Origin: Methanofervidicoccus sp. A16
GTDB taxonomy: Archaea > AGJL01 > Methanococci > Methanococcales > Methanococcaceae
Reading direction: 5' to 3'
NCBI RefSeq assembly: GCF_003351865.1
Contig: NZ_CP022242.1
Location: 558,001 to 622,000 of the forward strand
Length of the DNA stretch: 64,000 bases
The notes below the pieces were generated by a model. The model was not told the origin of the DNA. It saw only the letters and a program-made list of their open reading frames with translations, and did not search any database. This document shows, piece by piece, positions 1 to 9,451 of this stretch. Position 1 is the first letter of the stretch. Every line of letters begins with the position of its first letter. The position numbers and the translations under genes were made by a program.

Positions 1-142
1 ATTACTTATAGGTCTTCTTACCACTCCTTTAATATGGATATATAGTATTTACGACTCCTATAGGTTGGCAAAGGATTACAACACAAAACTATTTAAAATA
101 TTATTTGTAGACCAGGAGAATTCAGGGGAAACAGGGTTCTAA
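1..142 (+). CDS. C-terminal end of a probable membrane protein (5' end outside window)
   Basis: Reading frame 2 is open from the first base to a TAA at 140-142 and encodes about 46 residues. The peptide has a hydrophobic stretch (LLIGLLTTPLIWIYSIY) followed by DSYRLAKDYN and a polar tail. A final helix followed by a D-x-YRLAK-x-YN motif is common at the end of small TM2-like archaeal membrane proteins, so that is the tentative class. The start and most of the gene lie upstream of the window. The 254 bases after it (143-396) are AT-rich and show no gene. The next gene, cbiH, is convergent. Confidence 0.5.
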   Translation, partial: LLIGLLTTPLIWIYSIYDSYRLAKDYNTKLFKILFVDQENSGETGF

Positions 143-396
143 GTATTATTTTATCCTTAACAGGAGATATATTGTATTAGAATTAAAAATCTCTAGAAAA
201 CTTTTTTATTTTTTAAATAAATAGTTATACATACAATTTTAAAACTTATAATATTTAATTAATAAAAAATAGAAAGAATAAAGTCTAGAAAGGGACAAAA
301 TAGGAATCTCGTCCGTTTCTTCAGTACTCAGTATATACTAGAGAATTAAATAAATGAAAAAGGAAATAATAAAATTTACTCGACTTTTAAAGACAA

Positions 397-1152
397 TTAC
401 ACCTTATACTTATCTAAATACCCTCTAGGTGTAACCATCTTATTACAGATCACCTTTGTATTACTATTCCCTACTATCACAGTGGTGTTCATATCTATAA
501 ATTTCATATACTTATCTAAGTTGCTACATATATCTCCTATAGTGGTAATTCTGTACTCCTCTCCCTCCCTTCCACCATTTTTAACGATACCTACTATATA
601 ATCTACTCCTCTTTTCTCCCCGTACTCCCTTATAATCTCTACAGTCCTTAAGAAAGGTTCCCTCCTGGATCTACTTAGAGGGTTGTACAACACTAAAACA
701 AAATCTCCCTCTAAGGCACACCTTACTCTCCTAAGGATAACTTCCAGAGGTGTAAGTAGATCACTTAGACTGACAACTACAAAGTCATGGTTTAGAGGGG
801 CACCTAAGATAGCAGAGGATATACTGGCGGCGGTGACACCACTTACTACCTTTATAGGTACCTTGCAGTTATCCTTTTCTGCCAACTCATAAACTAAGGA
901 GGCCATACCGTATATAGTGGCGTCTCCACTGGATACCAGTGCAACATCCCTCTTCTCTGCCTCCTTCAATGCATACCTTACACGCTCTATCTCCTTTTTC
1001 ATTCCAGTTGTATATACCTCCTTCCTGAACCTCTCTATATACTTCCTATATCCACTGTAGCACACTATAAGATCTACACTCTTTAATACCTCCTCAGATT
1101 CCCTTGTAAAGTATTTTTCTCCACCTGGGCCTATTCCCACTACGTAGAGCAT
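397..1152 (-). CDS. cbiH: Cobalt-precorrin-3 C17-methyltransferase (CbiH/CobJ family)
   Basis: A 251-residue SAM-dependent tetrapyrrole methyltransferase of the anaerobic corrinoid pathway, which contracts the macrocycle during cobamide synthesis. The N-terminal VVGIGPGG (residues 4-11), the VSSGDATIYGMASLVYE block near 93-109 and VVSGVTAASISSAILGAPL near 102-120 are the family's cofactor and substrate motifs. The length is normal for CbiH. The start is the ATG at 1152, preceded by AGGGATAGT, a weaker site than the usual GGTGA. It follows the DUF2100-like gene by 7 bases, so the two are probably co-transcribed. Methanogens need cobamides for methyl transfer. Other methyltransferases of this superfamily look alike, but the YSGYRKYIERF and LYNPLSRSRREP motifs favour C17. 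Confidence 0.9.
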   Translation of the reverse strand: MLYVVGIGPGGEKYFTRESEEVLKSVDLIVCYSGYRKYIERFRKEVYTTGMKKEIERVRYALKEAEKRDVALVSSGDATIYGMASLVYELAEKDNCKVPIKVVSGVTAASISSAILGAPLNHDFVVVSLSDLLTPLEVILRRVRCALEGDFVLVLYNPLSRSRREPFLRTVEIIREYGEKRGVDYIVGIVKNGGREGEEYRITTIGDICSNLDKYMKFIDMNTTVIVGNSNTKVICNKMVTPRGYLDKYKV

Positions 1153-1159
1153 ACTATCC

Positions 1160-1819
1160 CTATAGATCGAGATCTTCTACACTTATCTTCTTGGCACCGT
1201 ATAACTCTTTAGCCCTTAAATATACCAACTGATCTCCCTTATTATTCTCATCTACTATAACTATTATTTCAGAGGGTTTCAGTTTATCTATTAACTTACT
1301 TATCTCTCTTTTTACAATCTCACACTTTTTAGAGATACCTTTAAGGGCCTTTTCACTTATATCAGGTCTTATTACCTTCATATCCTCTGGATGTAGAACT
1401 CCATCTGTAGATACTACGTTTATCTCTGGCATTTTACTTTTTAAACTTCTCAGTAGTTTTTTACTACTAACTATATACAGCACATCTTTTTTTAACTTAA
1501 TCCCTCCCTGGAATTTGAAACCAAAACCCTCTAACACCTTATTTAAGTGTCTTTTACACTTGAATATCAACTTACAGAATTCCTTAGCCTCTTTATCATT
1601 TAGTTTATGGTGAGGTGCCTTCCTATAGAGGTAGTCATCAGCCTCAATAAGGGCGTATATTGCATTTTTGAATTCCTCTACATTTATCTTACCTGGTTTT
1701 GCATCTCTGTAGGATATAGAGGTTTCTACTTCTGGAATATTTTTTTCCTTAGTATTTAAAGTGTGAATAGTAGAGATAGCCTTCTTTATCAGGGTTTTAG
1801 AATCCTCCATTCTGTCCAT
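1160..1819 (-). CDS. DUF2100-like archaeal protein of unknown function
   Basis: A 219-residue soluble, lysine-rich protein with no signal peptide or membrane segment. It resembles the DUF2100 family found mainly in methanogens. That assignment is from memory of the family's appearance, and no catalytic motif is visible. The N-terminal half is helical and charged. The C-terminal part (VSTDGVLHPEDMKVIRP, then SEIIVIVDENNKGDQLVYLRA) looks like a small alpha/beta domain and could bind a nucleotide or RNA. The start is the ATG at 1819 after GTGATACT. It is the first gene of a probable two-gene unit with cbiH, 7 bases downstream. No role in corrinoid synthesis can be claimed from position alone. 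Confidence 0.55.
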   Translation of the reverse strand: MDRMEDSKTLIKKAISTIHTLNTKEKNIPEVETSISYRDAKPGKINVEEFKNAIYALIEADDYLYRKAPHHKLNDKEAKEFCKLIFKCKRHLNKVLEGFGFKFQGGIKLKKDVLYIVSSKKLLRSLKSKMPEINVVSTDGVLHPEDMKVIRPDISEKALKGISKKCEIVKREISKLIDKLKPSEIIVIVDENNKGDQLVYLRAKELYGAKKISVEDLDL

Positions 1820-1895
1820 AGTATCACGTTTTTATTGTATTAAAGAATTATTTAAAAAATAATAATTATAATAAAAATTATAATAATAAAAAATC

Positions 1896-2087
1896 TTATT
1901 TCACCTCCTTTGAAAAAAATATTTTCCTATTAAACCAGAAGAATACTCCTAAGTCAAGACCTACAGATAATGGTACAATTAAATACCTATTTACACTTAT
2001 AAAATACAATATAGTAGCAAAAATTCCCGATAAAATACCTACACTGATTACAGATAAAAATCTTCCTATACCTATCAAATCTCCCAA
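1896..2087 (-). CDS. Small two-helix membrane protein, GtrA-like half
   Basis: A 63-residue protein with two hydrophobic helices (about 10-32 and 36-52) and a C-terminal FWFNRKIFFSKEVK. An N-R-x-[WF]-x-F motif just after a helix is typical of GtrA-family flippase subunits, but GtrA proteins normally have four helices, so this is either a half-size relative or an unrelated small membrane protein. It probably starts at TTG (2085-2087) with AGTGAATT upstream. It lies 51 bases after the stop of the ornithine cyclodeaminase on the same strand and may be co-transcribed with it. Confidence 0.5.
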   Translation of the reverse strand: MGDLIGIGRFLSVISVGILSGIFATILYFISVNRYLIVPLSVGLDLGVFFWFNRKIFFSKEVK

Positions 2088-2138
2088 AATTCACTGTTTT
2101 ACCTTTTATCATAGATGGATAATTTATAAAAGTAAAAT

Positions 2139-3398
2139 TTAATCATCCCTACCTTTCTCCTTCTCCAGCCTCTCCAACTCCTCAACTAAACAGTTGATAA
2201 ACACCCCAACATCTGTAACAACACCTATGGCCTGGGAAGTACCTCTATCCATCAGTTTCGTTACAGCATCTGAGTTGATATCTACACAGATGGTTTTTAT
2301 ATAGGATGGCATCAAATTCCCAGTTGCTATGGAGTGAAGTAGTGTAGACATCATCAGAACCATCTTCTTATCTAACAGTAACTCCCTCATCCTATCCTGG
2401 GCCTCTACAACGTCGGTTATAACATCAGGGAGAGGACCGTCGTCCCTTATGCTTCCAGCTAATACGTAAGGAACGTTGTTCTTTATACACTCGTACATTA
2501 TACCCTTTTTTATTACACCTTGCTCTACAGCCTCTCTAATACTACCAGCCTTCATAATGGTGTTTATAGCGTATAGGTGATGTTTATGTCCTCCTAATAC
2601 TGGTTTTCCCGTTGAGATATTTACACCTAAGGAGGTGCCATATAGAACACTCTCTATATCGTGGGTTGCAAGGGCATTACCAGCAAAGAGTGCCTGAACG
2701 TATCCCATCCTTATCAACTTTGCAAGTGCAGGGCCTCCTCCAGTGTGTATTACTGCAGGACCTGCCACCACCACTATACCTCCCTTTCCAGTTTTTCTGT
2801 ACTCCTCCCTTATCTTGTACATCTCCCTTGCTATCTTCTTTATAATAGCCTCCTTTGGTTTCTCCGCAGAGACCTCTGACTTCATAAATTCAAATAACTG
2901 TCCCTTCTCCCTAGGTCTCTCCGGTGGCATCACCCTTATACCTTTATGACCTACAACTACCAAATCTCCCTTCTTAACCTCCCTTATAACCTTAGTCTCT
3001 GCTCTCATCTTCTCTGGATAGACAACGATAACTCCATCCATCTTAGGTTTTTCAACCTCTATCCACTGGCCCTTGTACTTTATATAGGTTGGATGGTTAG
3101 TTGTGGAGTAAAACCCATCTGGTAGTACCATATCCCTCTCAGCCCTCTTTACCTCAACATCCTCGACCTCTGGAATCTCCGCCCCAATATTCTGTAATTC
3201 CTCCAATATCTTATCTAAATGGGCCTGATCCTTCCCTATTACAAGTATTCTTGCATAGGAAATATCAGTTTTTCTCTTACCTATGTCAAACTCCAGTACC
3301 TTGTAGTCCCCTCCAAGTTCCAGTATGGTATCAAATACCCTTGGTAAAATAAGATTGTCTATTATATGTCCCTTTAACTCAATCTCCCTTGCAAACAT
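2139..3398 (-). CDS. Archaeal ornithine cyclodeaminase (LOR/SDH-domain family)
   Basis: A 419-residue protein of the archaeal LOR/SDH conserved-region family (TIGR00300). Family knowledge: the methanococcal members convert L-ornithine to proline with release of ammonia, using NAD, and supply proline in organisms that lack the usual ProABC route. The N-terminal half (1-130) is the LOR/SDH-like substrate domain. The C-terminal half holds the dinucleotide-binding region, with VVVAGPAVIHTGGGPALAKL, FAGNALATHDIESVLYGTSL and LAGSIRDDGPLPDV. The start is the ATG at 3398 with a GGTGATTCT site. It is unrelated in fold to bacterial mu-crystallin-type cyclodeaminases. The next gene downstream is the small membrane protein. 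Confidence 0.82.
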   Translation of the reverse strand: MFAREIELKGHIIDNLILPRVFDTILELGGDYKVLEFDIGKRKTDISYARILVIGKDQAHLDKILEELQNIGAEIPEVEDVEVKRAERDMVLPDGFYSTTNHPTYIKYKGQWIEVEKPKMDGVIVVYPEKMRAETKVIREVKKGDLVVVGHKGIRVMPPERPREKGQLFEFMKSEVSAEKPKEAIIKKIAREMYKIREEYRKTGKGGIVVVAGPAVIHTGGGPALAKLIRMGYVQALFAGNALATHDIESVLYGTSLGVNISTGKPVLGGHKHHLYAINTIMKAGSIREAVEQGVIKKGIMYECIKNNVPYVLAGSIRDDGPLPDVITDVVEAQDRMRELLLDKKMVLMMSTLLHSIATGNLMPSYIKTICVDINSDAVTKLMDRGTSQAIGVVTDVGVFINCLVEELERLEKEKGRDD

Positions 3399-3501
3399 AG
3401 AATCACCTTGATAGATACTAATAAATACAATAATTAATCTAACTACTTATAAATAATATGTCCCTACCTCAATCATTACTAAAAAATTCAAAGGAGATAA
3501 T

Positions 3502-4125
3502 ATGGATATGGAGGCCGTAGATAGGCTAACCTTAGAAGAAGGTACATACGCTGTAAAGTACGCTAGAGCAGTTATTGAAAACTATCTAAAGGGTAAAAAT
3601 ATCGTAGTGGTAAATTATCCTAAAAAGTTTAATAAATATAGGGGTGTTTTTGTAACTCTCCATACCTATCCAGATCGTGAATTAAGAGGGTGCATTGGAA
3701 TACCTGAACCTGTCATGCCCCTTATAGAGGCTCTAAGGGAGGCTGCTATAAGTGCTGCAGTTAAGGACCCAAGATTTCCCCCAGTAACTGTAGATGAGAT
3801 GGATAACATAGTGGTAGAAGTTAGTGTATTAACACCACCTAAGTTGATAGAGGTAGAGGAGCCCCTAGAATACTTGGATAAAATAAAAATAGGAAGAGAT
3901 GGATTGATAATAGAATATGGTGCCCATAGAGGATTATTACTACCTCAGGTCCCGGTAGAACAGGGATGGGAAGTTGCAGAGTATCTATCTAATTTATGTC
4001 TTAAGGCGTCCTTACCTCCAGATGCCTGGCTCAAGTATCCTGTAAAGATATACTCCTTCCAGGCTCAGATATTTGAAGAGGTTAGTCCTAGAGGTCAGGT
4101 GGTTGAGAAGAGTTTGATAAAGTAA
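3502..4125 (+). CDS. AMMECR1 domain protein
   Basis: A 207-residue AMMECR1-family protein. The signature LRGCIG (residues 61-66) and the AAVKDPRFPPV and PQVPVEQGW blocks are intact. The biochemical role was long unknown. In bacteria and archaea the family co-occurs with Memo and a radical SAM enzyme (AmmeMemoRadiSam). The radical SAM partner AmrS is at 57240-58274 in this window, about 53 kb away, so the set is dispersed here. The start is the ATG at 3502 with AAGGAGAT upstream, and a second in-frame ATG follows six bases later. The next gene starts within 10 bases of its stop, so the two are probably co-transcribed. Confidence 0.9.
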   Translation: MDMEAVDRLTLEEGTYAVKYARAVIENYLKGKNIVVVNYPKKFNKYRGVFVTLHTYPDRELRGCIGIPEPVMPLIEALREAAISAAVKDPRFPPVTVDEMDNIVVEVSVLTPPKLIEVEEPLEYLDKIKIGRDGLIIEYGAHRGLLLPQVPVEQGWEVAEYLSNLCLKASLPPDAWLKYPVKIYSFQAQIFEEVSPRGQVVEKSLIK

Positions 4126-4134
4126 GGGGTGAAT

Positions 4135-5214
4135 ATGGAAACTGGATTTTTACTTTTAAAGGAACATGAAACACTTCCACTCTCTGAGTTAAAGGCCCTC
4201 TTAGAAATCTATCCAGTAGGTGATAAGTTAGAGATCATAGACAACTACGGAGTTGTATCATCCTCCTTAGATAGGTCTGTTCTTGTTAAATATATAGACA
4301 ACATTATTAAAAAGAGCGCCTATATTGAGGAGGGACATCTTTTAATCACTGGAGTAGAGTACAGTGGATCTCTAAAGAAGGGACTTGAAACTCTTCTCCA
4401 GAGGTTAAGGGAGTTATCATCGGAAGATCTTCTTAACACCCTCCAGATGGATCCATCTAAGGATACCTTTGCAGTTAGGACGATAAAGATAAAGGATGAT
4501 AAAGATATAAATTCTCCAACTATCGAGAGGATCGTTGGAGGTATTCTAAAGGAGAAAACTAACGCAAAGGTAAACCTTGAAGAGCCATCTAAGGTTATAA
4601 AGGTAGTAATACTTCAAAATAGGATATACTTGGGATTACTTGTAAGAAAGAGAGACAGAAAGTACTTCTACAACAACAGGCCCCATCTAAGGGCATACTT
4701 CCACCCTGGAAGTATCCTCCCAAAACTTGCCAGAGGGATGATAAACTTAGCCAGGTTGAAGGAGGGAGAAATACTGTTAGATCCCTTCTGTGGAGTAGGA
4801 GGGTTTCTAATAGAGGGAGGTATGGTAGGGTGTAAGTTGATAGGTTGTGATATAGATGAGAGAATGATAAGAGGTACATTGTTAAATTTGAAATCTTATA
4901 ACCTAGAGGATAAAATAATAGAGATAAAGAGAATAGATGCCAAGGATGTTGTAGATTACCTGAAATCTAAGGGTATTGATAGAGTAGATGCCATCGTTAC
5001 AGACCCTCCCTATGGGATATTGACATCTGTAAAGGGAGATATTATAGATATACTGAAAAAACTTGGAGATATTCTGAAGGATGGAGGGTATATGGTATTT
5101 GCCTTCCCTAGGAGAGTAGATTTAGATCTGAAGTTGATGGAGATACATAAGTTATATGTTCATGGTGGCTTAACTAGACACATACATGTGTATAAGAAAG
5201 AGCCTATCTCCTGA
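4135..5214 (+). CDS. tRNA (guanine(10)-N2)-methyltransferase (Trm11/TrmG10 type)
   Basis: A THUMP-plus-Rossmann RNA methylase of about 359 residues. The N-terminal part (1-150) is the THUMP-like RNA-binding region. The methyltransferase domain shows DPFCGVGGF (about 217-225, SAM-binding motif I) and TDPPYG (about 288-293, the N-methylation motif IV used for exocyclic amines). Archaeal members mono- or dimethylate N2 of G10 in tRNA, a thermostability modification. The longest frame begins at GTG 4129, but GGGGTG there acts as the ribosome binding site for ATG 4135, which I take as the start. Its end overlaps the convergent DUF192 gene by 11 bases. Confidence 0.82.
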   Translation: METGFLLLKEHETLPLSELKALLEIYPVGDKLEIIDNYGVVSSSLDRSVLVKYIDNIIKKSAYIEEGHLLITGVEYSGSLKKGLETLLQRLRELSSEDLLNTLQMDPSKDTFAVRTIKIKDDKDINSPTIERIVGGILKEKTNAKVNLEEPSKVIKVVILQNRIYLGLLVRKRDRKYFYNNRPHLRAYFHPGSILPKLARGMINLARLKEGEILLDPFCGVGGFLIEGGMVGCKLIGCDIDERMIRGTLLNLKSYNLEDKIIEIKRIDAKDVVDYLKSKGIDRVDAIVTDPPYGILTSVKGDIIDILKKLGDILKDGGYMVFAFPRRVDLDLKLMEIHKLYVHGGLTRHIHVYKKEPIS

Positions 5215-5548
5215 TCTCTATCCTATCTCCTACCTCGATCTTTAAAGTATCATCGCTCCTTATCTCTATCATAGAGTTAGAGTATACCTTAGACCTATAA
5301 GTTCTCCAAGGTTTCAGATTTCTGACCACCTCTACAACCTTATTGTCTAGTAAAAATATAACATCTATTGGAAATCTCATAAAAAAGGTATGGATATGGA
5401 GTTTTCGCTTTCTATAGTAGAATATCATCCCCTCATTTTTTCCAATATTCTTAAACATCAAACCTAAACCTCTCTTAAAAAAATTATCTGCAACATAGAG
5501 GTTATACTCCTTATAACCCTCTTTACTTTTAAATCTTACCTTTAACAT
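5204..5548 (-). CDS. DUF192 family protein
   Basis: A 114-residue DUF192 protein. The family core is visible: RGLGLMFKN, IFYYRKRKLHIHTFFMRFPIDVIFL and the C-terminal VGDRIEIR. No function is established for the family, and many bacterial members are secreted, but this one has no signal peptide. The start is the ATG at 5548 with GGTGGACG, lying inside the end of the upstream protease gene (20-base overlap), so the pair is translationally coupled. Its 3' end overlaps the convergent tRNA methyltransferase by 11 bases. Confidence 0.85.
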   Translation of the reverse strand: MLKVRFKSKEGYKEYNLYVADNFFKRGLGLMFKNIGKNEGMIFYYRKRKLHIHTFFMRFPIDVIFLLDNKVVEVVRNLKPWRTYRSKVYSNSMIEIRSDDTLKIEVGDRIEIRR

Positions 5549-6365
5549 CGTCCACCTTTCTGTAAGGTACAGGTATGTACTGTACAGATGGCCTCTGGGT
5601 TGTTGGTTGCTTGTAGAGATCGAAGAGTTTATATACCAACGTTGGAACGTTAGTATTCACCTCTATTCCCAACTCCTTTAACTTATCCACTGTTAGTGGG
5701 TAGTCATGGGTCCATTTCCCTGTAGAGAGAGTCTCTGCAACTTCCCTGGCTTTCTCCTCTGGCATCTTATCCTTCAAGAGATTATATACAAACTCCTTCA
5801 CCTGTGCTATAGCCTTTTTGGAGATATCTGCAAGTATCAACGTCTCGTCATCAAGTTGATCTATGTACTTCCTCTCCACCACTTTTAAGATAGAGGCTGC
5901 TGGATAGTTACCTAACTGAGGATCCACAGGCCCCAGTACAGCATTTTTGTCCATGATGATCTCATCTGCAGCCAGGGCTATTAAGGTACCTCCACTCATG
6001 GCGTAGTGTGGTACAATTACTGTAGTTTTAGCCTTATGTTCCTTCAACGCCATAGCTATCTGCTCACTGGCTAGTACTAACCCACCTGGAGTGTGAAGTA
6101 TTAGATCTATAGGCATGTCATCTGGTGTCATCCTTATAGCCCTAAGTATCTCTTCACTGTCCTCTATGTTTATAAATCTATATATAGGGATACCAAAAAG
6201 TGCTAACTGTTCCTGCCTATGAACCATTACAATTACCCTAGTTTTTCTCTCCCTCTCCAACTTCTTTATACAGTTGTATCGCTGTATCTGTATCCATCTA
6301 AAGGTACTATGGGAGTATAGAATAAGAAATATAAAGAACATCCAAAAAATAACTGTGGGATCCAT
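5529..6365 (-). CDS. Membrane-anchored ClpP-like serine protease (SDH_sah/DUF114 family)
   Basis: A 278-residue protein with an N-terminal membrane anchor (about residues 4-20) and a ClpP/crotonase-fold domain. HTPGG (91-95) and HYAMSGGTLIALAADEI (120-136) are the oxyanion-hole and nucleophile regions, with Ser124 as the likely catalytic serine. DAVLGP-type residues near 141-150 match the family's conserved helix (NAVLGPVDPQLGN). Related proteins are annotated as serine dehydrogenase proteinase or SppA-like signal-peptide peptidase. The catalytic domain probably faces the cytoplasm. The ATG start at 6365 has GGTG upstream. It overlaps DUF192 by 20 bases. The neighbouring AAA ATPase (6543) is divergent. 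Confidence 0.82.
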   Translation of the reverse strand: MDPTVIFWMFFIFLILYSHSTFRWIQIQRYNCIKKLERERKTRVIVMVHRQEQLALFGIPIYRFINIEDSEEILRAIRMTPDDMPIDLILHTPGGLVLASEQIAMALKEHKAKTTVIVPHYAMSGGTLIALAADEIIMDKNAVLGPVDPQLGNYPAASILKVVERKYIDQLDDETLILADISKKAIAQVKEFVYNLLKDKMPEEKAREVAETLSTGKWTHDYPLTVDKLKELGIEVNTNVPTLVYKLFDLYKQPTTQRPSVQYIPVPYRKVDDVKGKI

Positions 6366-6477
6366 AATTGCACCATAGAGGTTATTTTTCGTTAGAGATC
6401 TTATTTTTTATTTTAGTTATTTTTATTATTATTTTTATAAAGTTGGTATAGATAAAAAGTTATATAACTTACATAAT

Positions 6478-6536
6478 ATTTATATATATTATTAGTAAGA
6501 TTAATTATTTACTTTTGATAATAATATCTGAGGTGT
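6478..6536 (+). promoter_or_regulatory. Probable TATA promoter and ribosome binding site for the AAA ATPase
   Basis: An archaeal TATA-like box (ATTTATATATATT, about 6478-6490) lies some 55 bases before the ATG at 6543, and GAGGTG at 6530-6535 is the ribosome binding site. The 177-base gap is the divergent intergenic region shared with the protease gene. Confidence 0.5.
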
Positions 6537-6542
6537 TTTTCA

Positions 6543-7661
6543 ATGAATAGAATAAACTTGGGCACCATAAAGATAAAATCCTTAGTTTCTGAAACTGCGA
6601 AGATATCTGATAAAGTTATAGCGTTGAAGTACGTCATAATAAAACCTGTGGGATTTCCAATTAGGATAAACAGTGAGAATTTAAAGGTTACTATAGAGGA
6701 TCCTACTTTATTCAACGTCTATGCGAGAGAACAGTGGGAGGGCGAGACTGTAAAGGAAGGTGACTATCTCTTTGATAACACCATCATTCCAGATTATGCA
6801 TTTAAAGTTGTATCTACCTATCCATCTGATGGAGGTATTATTACAAGGGACACTCTATTTAAAATAATAACTGAGAGAGACGTGGGAAGTAGGTCCTTTA
6901 AAAAGGCGAGATTCCATGATATTATAGGTCAGGAGCATGCAAAGAAGAAGTGTAAGATCATTATAAAGTATCTCAAACATCCTGAACTATTTGGAGAGTG
7001 GGCTCCAAAGAACGTTCTCTTCTATGGACCTCCTGGAACTGGAAAGACACTGATGGCAAGGGCCTTAGCCACTGAAACTGACGTTCCTCTCTATCTGATT
7101 AAGGCCACTGAATTGATAGGAGAGCATGTTGGAGATGGTGCCAAACAGATAGAGCAACTGTACAGCAGGGCACTGGAGGACAAACCTTGTATAGTATTCA
7201 TCGACGAGTTAGATGCAATAGCCCTCAGTAGACAGTACCAGTCCCTCAGAGGAGATGTATCTGAGGTAGTAAATGCACTGTTGACAGAGTTAGACGGTAT
7301 ACATGACAACGACGGAATAGTGACCATAGGAGCCACCAACAACCCAGATATGTTAGACAGTGCTATAAGGAGCAGATTTGAGGAGGAGATAAAATTTGAA
7401 TTACCTAAAGATGAGGAGAGACTGCAGATCATGGAACTATATAAGAAAAAGATGCCTATAGAGGTCAGAGCAGATTTAAGAAAGTACGTAGAGAAGACAA
7501 AGGGCATGAGTGGAAGGGATATAAAGGAGAAGTTCTTAAAACCAGCCCTCCACAGAGCCATATTAGAGGATAAGAAGTACATAGATGAGAAAGACCTAGA
7601 TGCAGTATTGGCAGAATTGAACAAATCTAGAAGGGAGGCACCACTCCATCTCTACAGATAA
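6543..7661 (+). CDS. AAA-family ATPase, PAN/CDC48-like
   Basis: A 372-residue single-module AAA ATPase. Walker A is GPPGTGKT (162-169) and Walker B is CIVFIDELDA (216-225). The sensor region GATNNPDMLDSAIRSRFEEE and the C-terminal lid with GMSGRDIKEK follow. The N-terminal 120 residues form a separate beta-rich domain in place of the coiled coil of PAN, so it is an unassigned unfoldase-like AAA protein and not the proteasomal ATPase itself. It stands alone on the plus strand, divergent from a membrane protease. A functional link between unfoldase and protease is possible but not shown. No frameshift or missing motif. Confidence 0.85.
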   Translation: MNRINLGTIKIKSLVSETAKISDKVIALKYVIIKPVGFPIRINSENLKVTIEDPTLFNVYAREQWEGETVKEGDYLFDNTIIPDYAFKVVSTYPSDGGIITRDTLFKIITERDVGSRSFKKARFHDIIGQEHAKKKCKIIIKYLKHPELFGEWAPKNVLFYGPPGTGKTLMARALATETDVPLYLIKATELIGEHVGDGAKQIEQLYSRALEDKPCIVFIDELDAIALSRQYQSLRGDVSEVVNALLTELDGIHDNDGIVTIGATNNPDMLDSAIRSRFEEEIKFELPKDEERLQIMELYKKKMPIEVRADLRKYVEKTKGMSGRDIKEKFLKPALHRAILEDKKYIDEKDLDAVLAELNKSRREAPLHLYR

Positions 7662-8131
7662 ATACTTTAAGTGAGAGATTTAATTGTTAAACATATAAAA
7701 GAGTGTTATACTAAACATTTATCGAGAATCTCGATTAAAATAGGGATATATAAATTATTATAAAATAAATATAATAAAAAATTAAAAATTTTGATTAAAA
7801 AAATTCTATACATTATATTTTTTCTGATATCCCTAAGAACCCCAGGAAAAGACAAATTCCCTCACAACACTTTAAGCAGTATTTCCACTTTCTATAAAAT
7901 CTATTTAATGTTTTATAATGTTAAAGAAAAAGTTTAGTTAAGATCTACTCTACCTTTATTAATTGTATAATAATGTAAAAATATATATTCATGCTTTTTT
8001 ATGTTATATAATTATTTTAAATCTAATAAAAATAAATAATAAATGTTAGAGAATATCTTTTAGCGCTCAAAGTATCTCAGAAATGACCGGTAGACTTATT
8101 CTTTTTTTCTAATACTATTCTTTTTTATTTT
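7662..8131. other. Gene-free AT-rich gap
   Basis: This 470-base convergent gap lies between the AAA ATPase and thioredoxin reductase genes. Most is A/T. Two less AT-rich patches stand out, around 7830-7880 (CCCTAAGAACCCCAGG) and 8060-8090 (AGCGCTCAAAGTATC). In a genome this AT-rich such patches can mark structured RNA, but I find no convincing stem, box motif or promoter. Confidence 0.4.
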
Positions 8132-9046
8132 TTAATTTTTATCCAATCTATTTAAATACTTTACAACACTTGCCATTGCAACAGCCCCCTCTCCAACAGC
8201 CTTAGAAACCTGTAAAACTCCTCCTGTAATATCCCCACAGGCAAATATACCATCAATATTGGTTCTACAATTCCTATCTACCTTTACAAACCCTCTATTT
8301 AACTCCACCCCACTACCCTCTAAGAACTGGGAGTTTGGCTCATGCCCCATACTTATAAAGATCCCATCGCCTTTAATAACCTTCTCCTCACCATCTAGCG
8401 ATATCAACACACCTTCTGCCTTCTCCTTCCCAAGTATCTTTATAACCTTTGCATTTTTTATTACAGTAATATTCTCTGCTTCCTTTAACCTATCTAACAT
8501 GATCCTCTCAGCAGGTCTCAACTCTTTTTTATCTGTGATTACTATAACACTCTTTGCAATATCCTTTAAATTCAGTGCGGACATGATAGCAGGCGTATCT
8601 CTACCGATTACAATTACATCCTTATTTAGATAGAAGAAGGCATCACATGTGGTACAGTAGGAGACTCCTCTCCCAACGAACTCATCCTCATTTAGTCCCA
8701 ACTTTTTCTCCTTAGTTCCAGTGGCAATTACAACACTTTTAGTGATGTAAGTATTATTTTCTCCTATCACCTTAAAGGGCCTCTCCCCTGTTTCTATCTT
8801 TACAACGGTGTCATATACTATGTCTAAATTAAATTTCTTGGCATGCTTTACAAATCTCTCTGCCAACTCATATCCCCTAATATTCTCAAAACCTGGATAG
8901 TTCTCTACAATCCCAGCCTCTGCTATTTTCCCTCCTTCTCTTTCCTTTTCGATACATATAGTTTTTAACTTTGACCTCATGGCGTATATTCCTGCAGTCA
9001 ATCCAGCAGGACCTCCCCCTATTATTACTACATCGTAGATGTCCAT
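8132..9046 (-). CDS. trxB: Thioredoxin reductase-like flavoprotein
   Basis: A 304-residue FAD disulfide reductase. The FAD-binding GGGPAG (10-15), the redox-active CTTC (Cys131 and Cys134) and the C-terminal [11 protein letters not shown] block are present. In Methanocaldococcus the corresponding enzyme takes electrons from reduced F420 rather than NADPH. The second nucleotide site here ([17 protein letters not shown]) lacks a standard GxGxxA NADPH signature, which fits that idea but does not prove it. The length is normal. The ATG start at 9046 has GGTGTAAAT. Single-gene unit. Confidence 0.88.
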   Translation of the reverse strand: MDIYDVVIIGGGPAGLTAGIYAMRSKLKTICIEKEREGGKIAEAGIVENYPGFENIRGYELAERFVKHAKKFNLDIVYDTVVKIETGERPFKVIGENNTYITKSVVIATGTKEKKLGLNEDEFVGRGVSYCTTCDAFFYLNKDVIVIGRDTPAIMSALNLKDIAKSVIVITDKKELRPAERIMLDRLKEAENITVIKNAKVIKILGKEKAEGVLISLDGEEKVIKGDGIFISMGHEPNSQFLEGSGVELNRGFVKVDRNCRTNIDGIFACGDITGGVLQVSKAVGEGAVAMASVVKYLNRLDKN

Positions 9047-9451
9047 ATTTACACCTTAGAACTTTTATAATTACAATTACATTTATAGGATATTAATTTT
9101 ATGAATATCTATATTTTATAGATTTCTAAAAAATAATAATAAAGATAAAAAAGGTAAAAAACTTTTCTAATTTCTTTTTTTTTGGATATCTAATACCTAA
9201 AAAGATAGAATTTATAGATTAAAGATCTAATTTAAGAAAAAGAATTACCAGGCTCTATCTACCTCTATTAGTGCCCAGGCATTCCAGAAATCAAAGTAAT
9301 TTTTATATTTTATTCGAAATTTTCGAGATTTAATTAGTATAATATTTTTTGTTTATAATTATTATATAATATAATAGGATAAAAATAGTTATAAAACTGG
9401 GAACTTCTCCTTCTGATGTTTTATAAGATATAAAGGTGACGGTGACAAATA
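9047..9451. other. Gene-free divergent intergenic region
   Basis: This 405-base divergent region holds the promoters of thioredoxin reductase (left) and the TPR protein (right). A less AT-rich patch at about 9246-9292 (ACCAGGCTCTATCTACC and the bases after it) and a GGTAAAAAAC stretch near 9148 recall repeats elsewhere in the window. Before the TPR gene, ATTATTATATAATATAATAGG at about 9357-9378 is a plausible TATA region. No open frame of note. Confidence 0.4.

Noticed and set aside
5529-7661. Protease and AAA ATPase as one Lon- or FtsH-like complex
   Set aside because: The two genes are divergent and nothing in either sequence shows interaction. Proximity alone is not enough.
8041-8100. C/D box small RNA
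   Set aside because: A CTGA-like D box can be read on the minus strand, but no C box at the right distance and no terminal stem.
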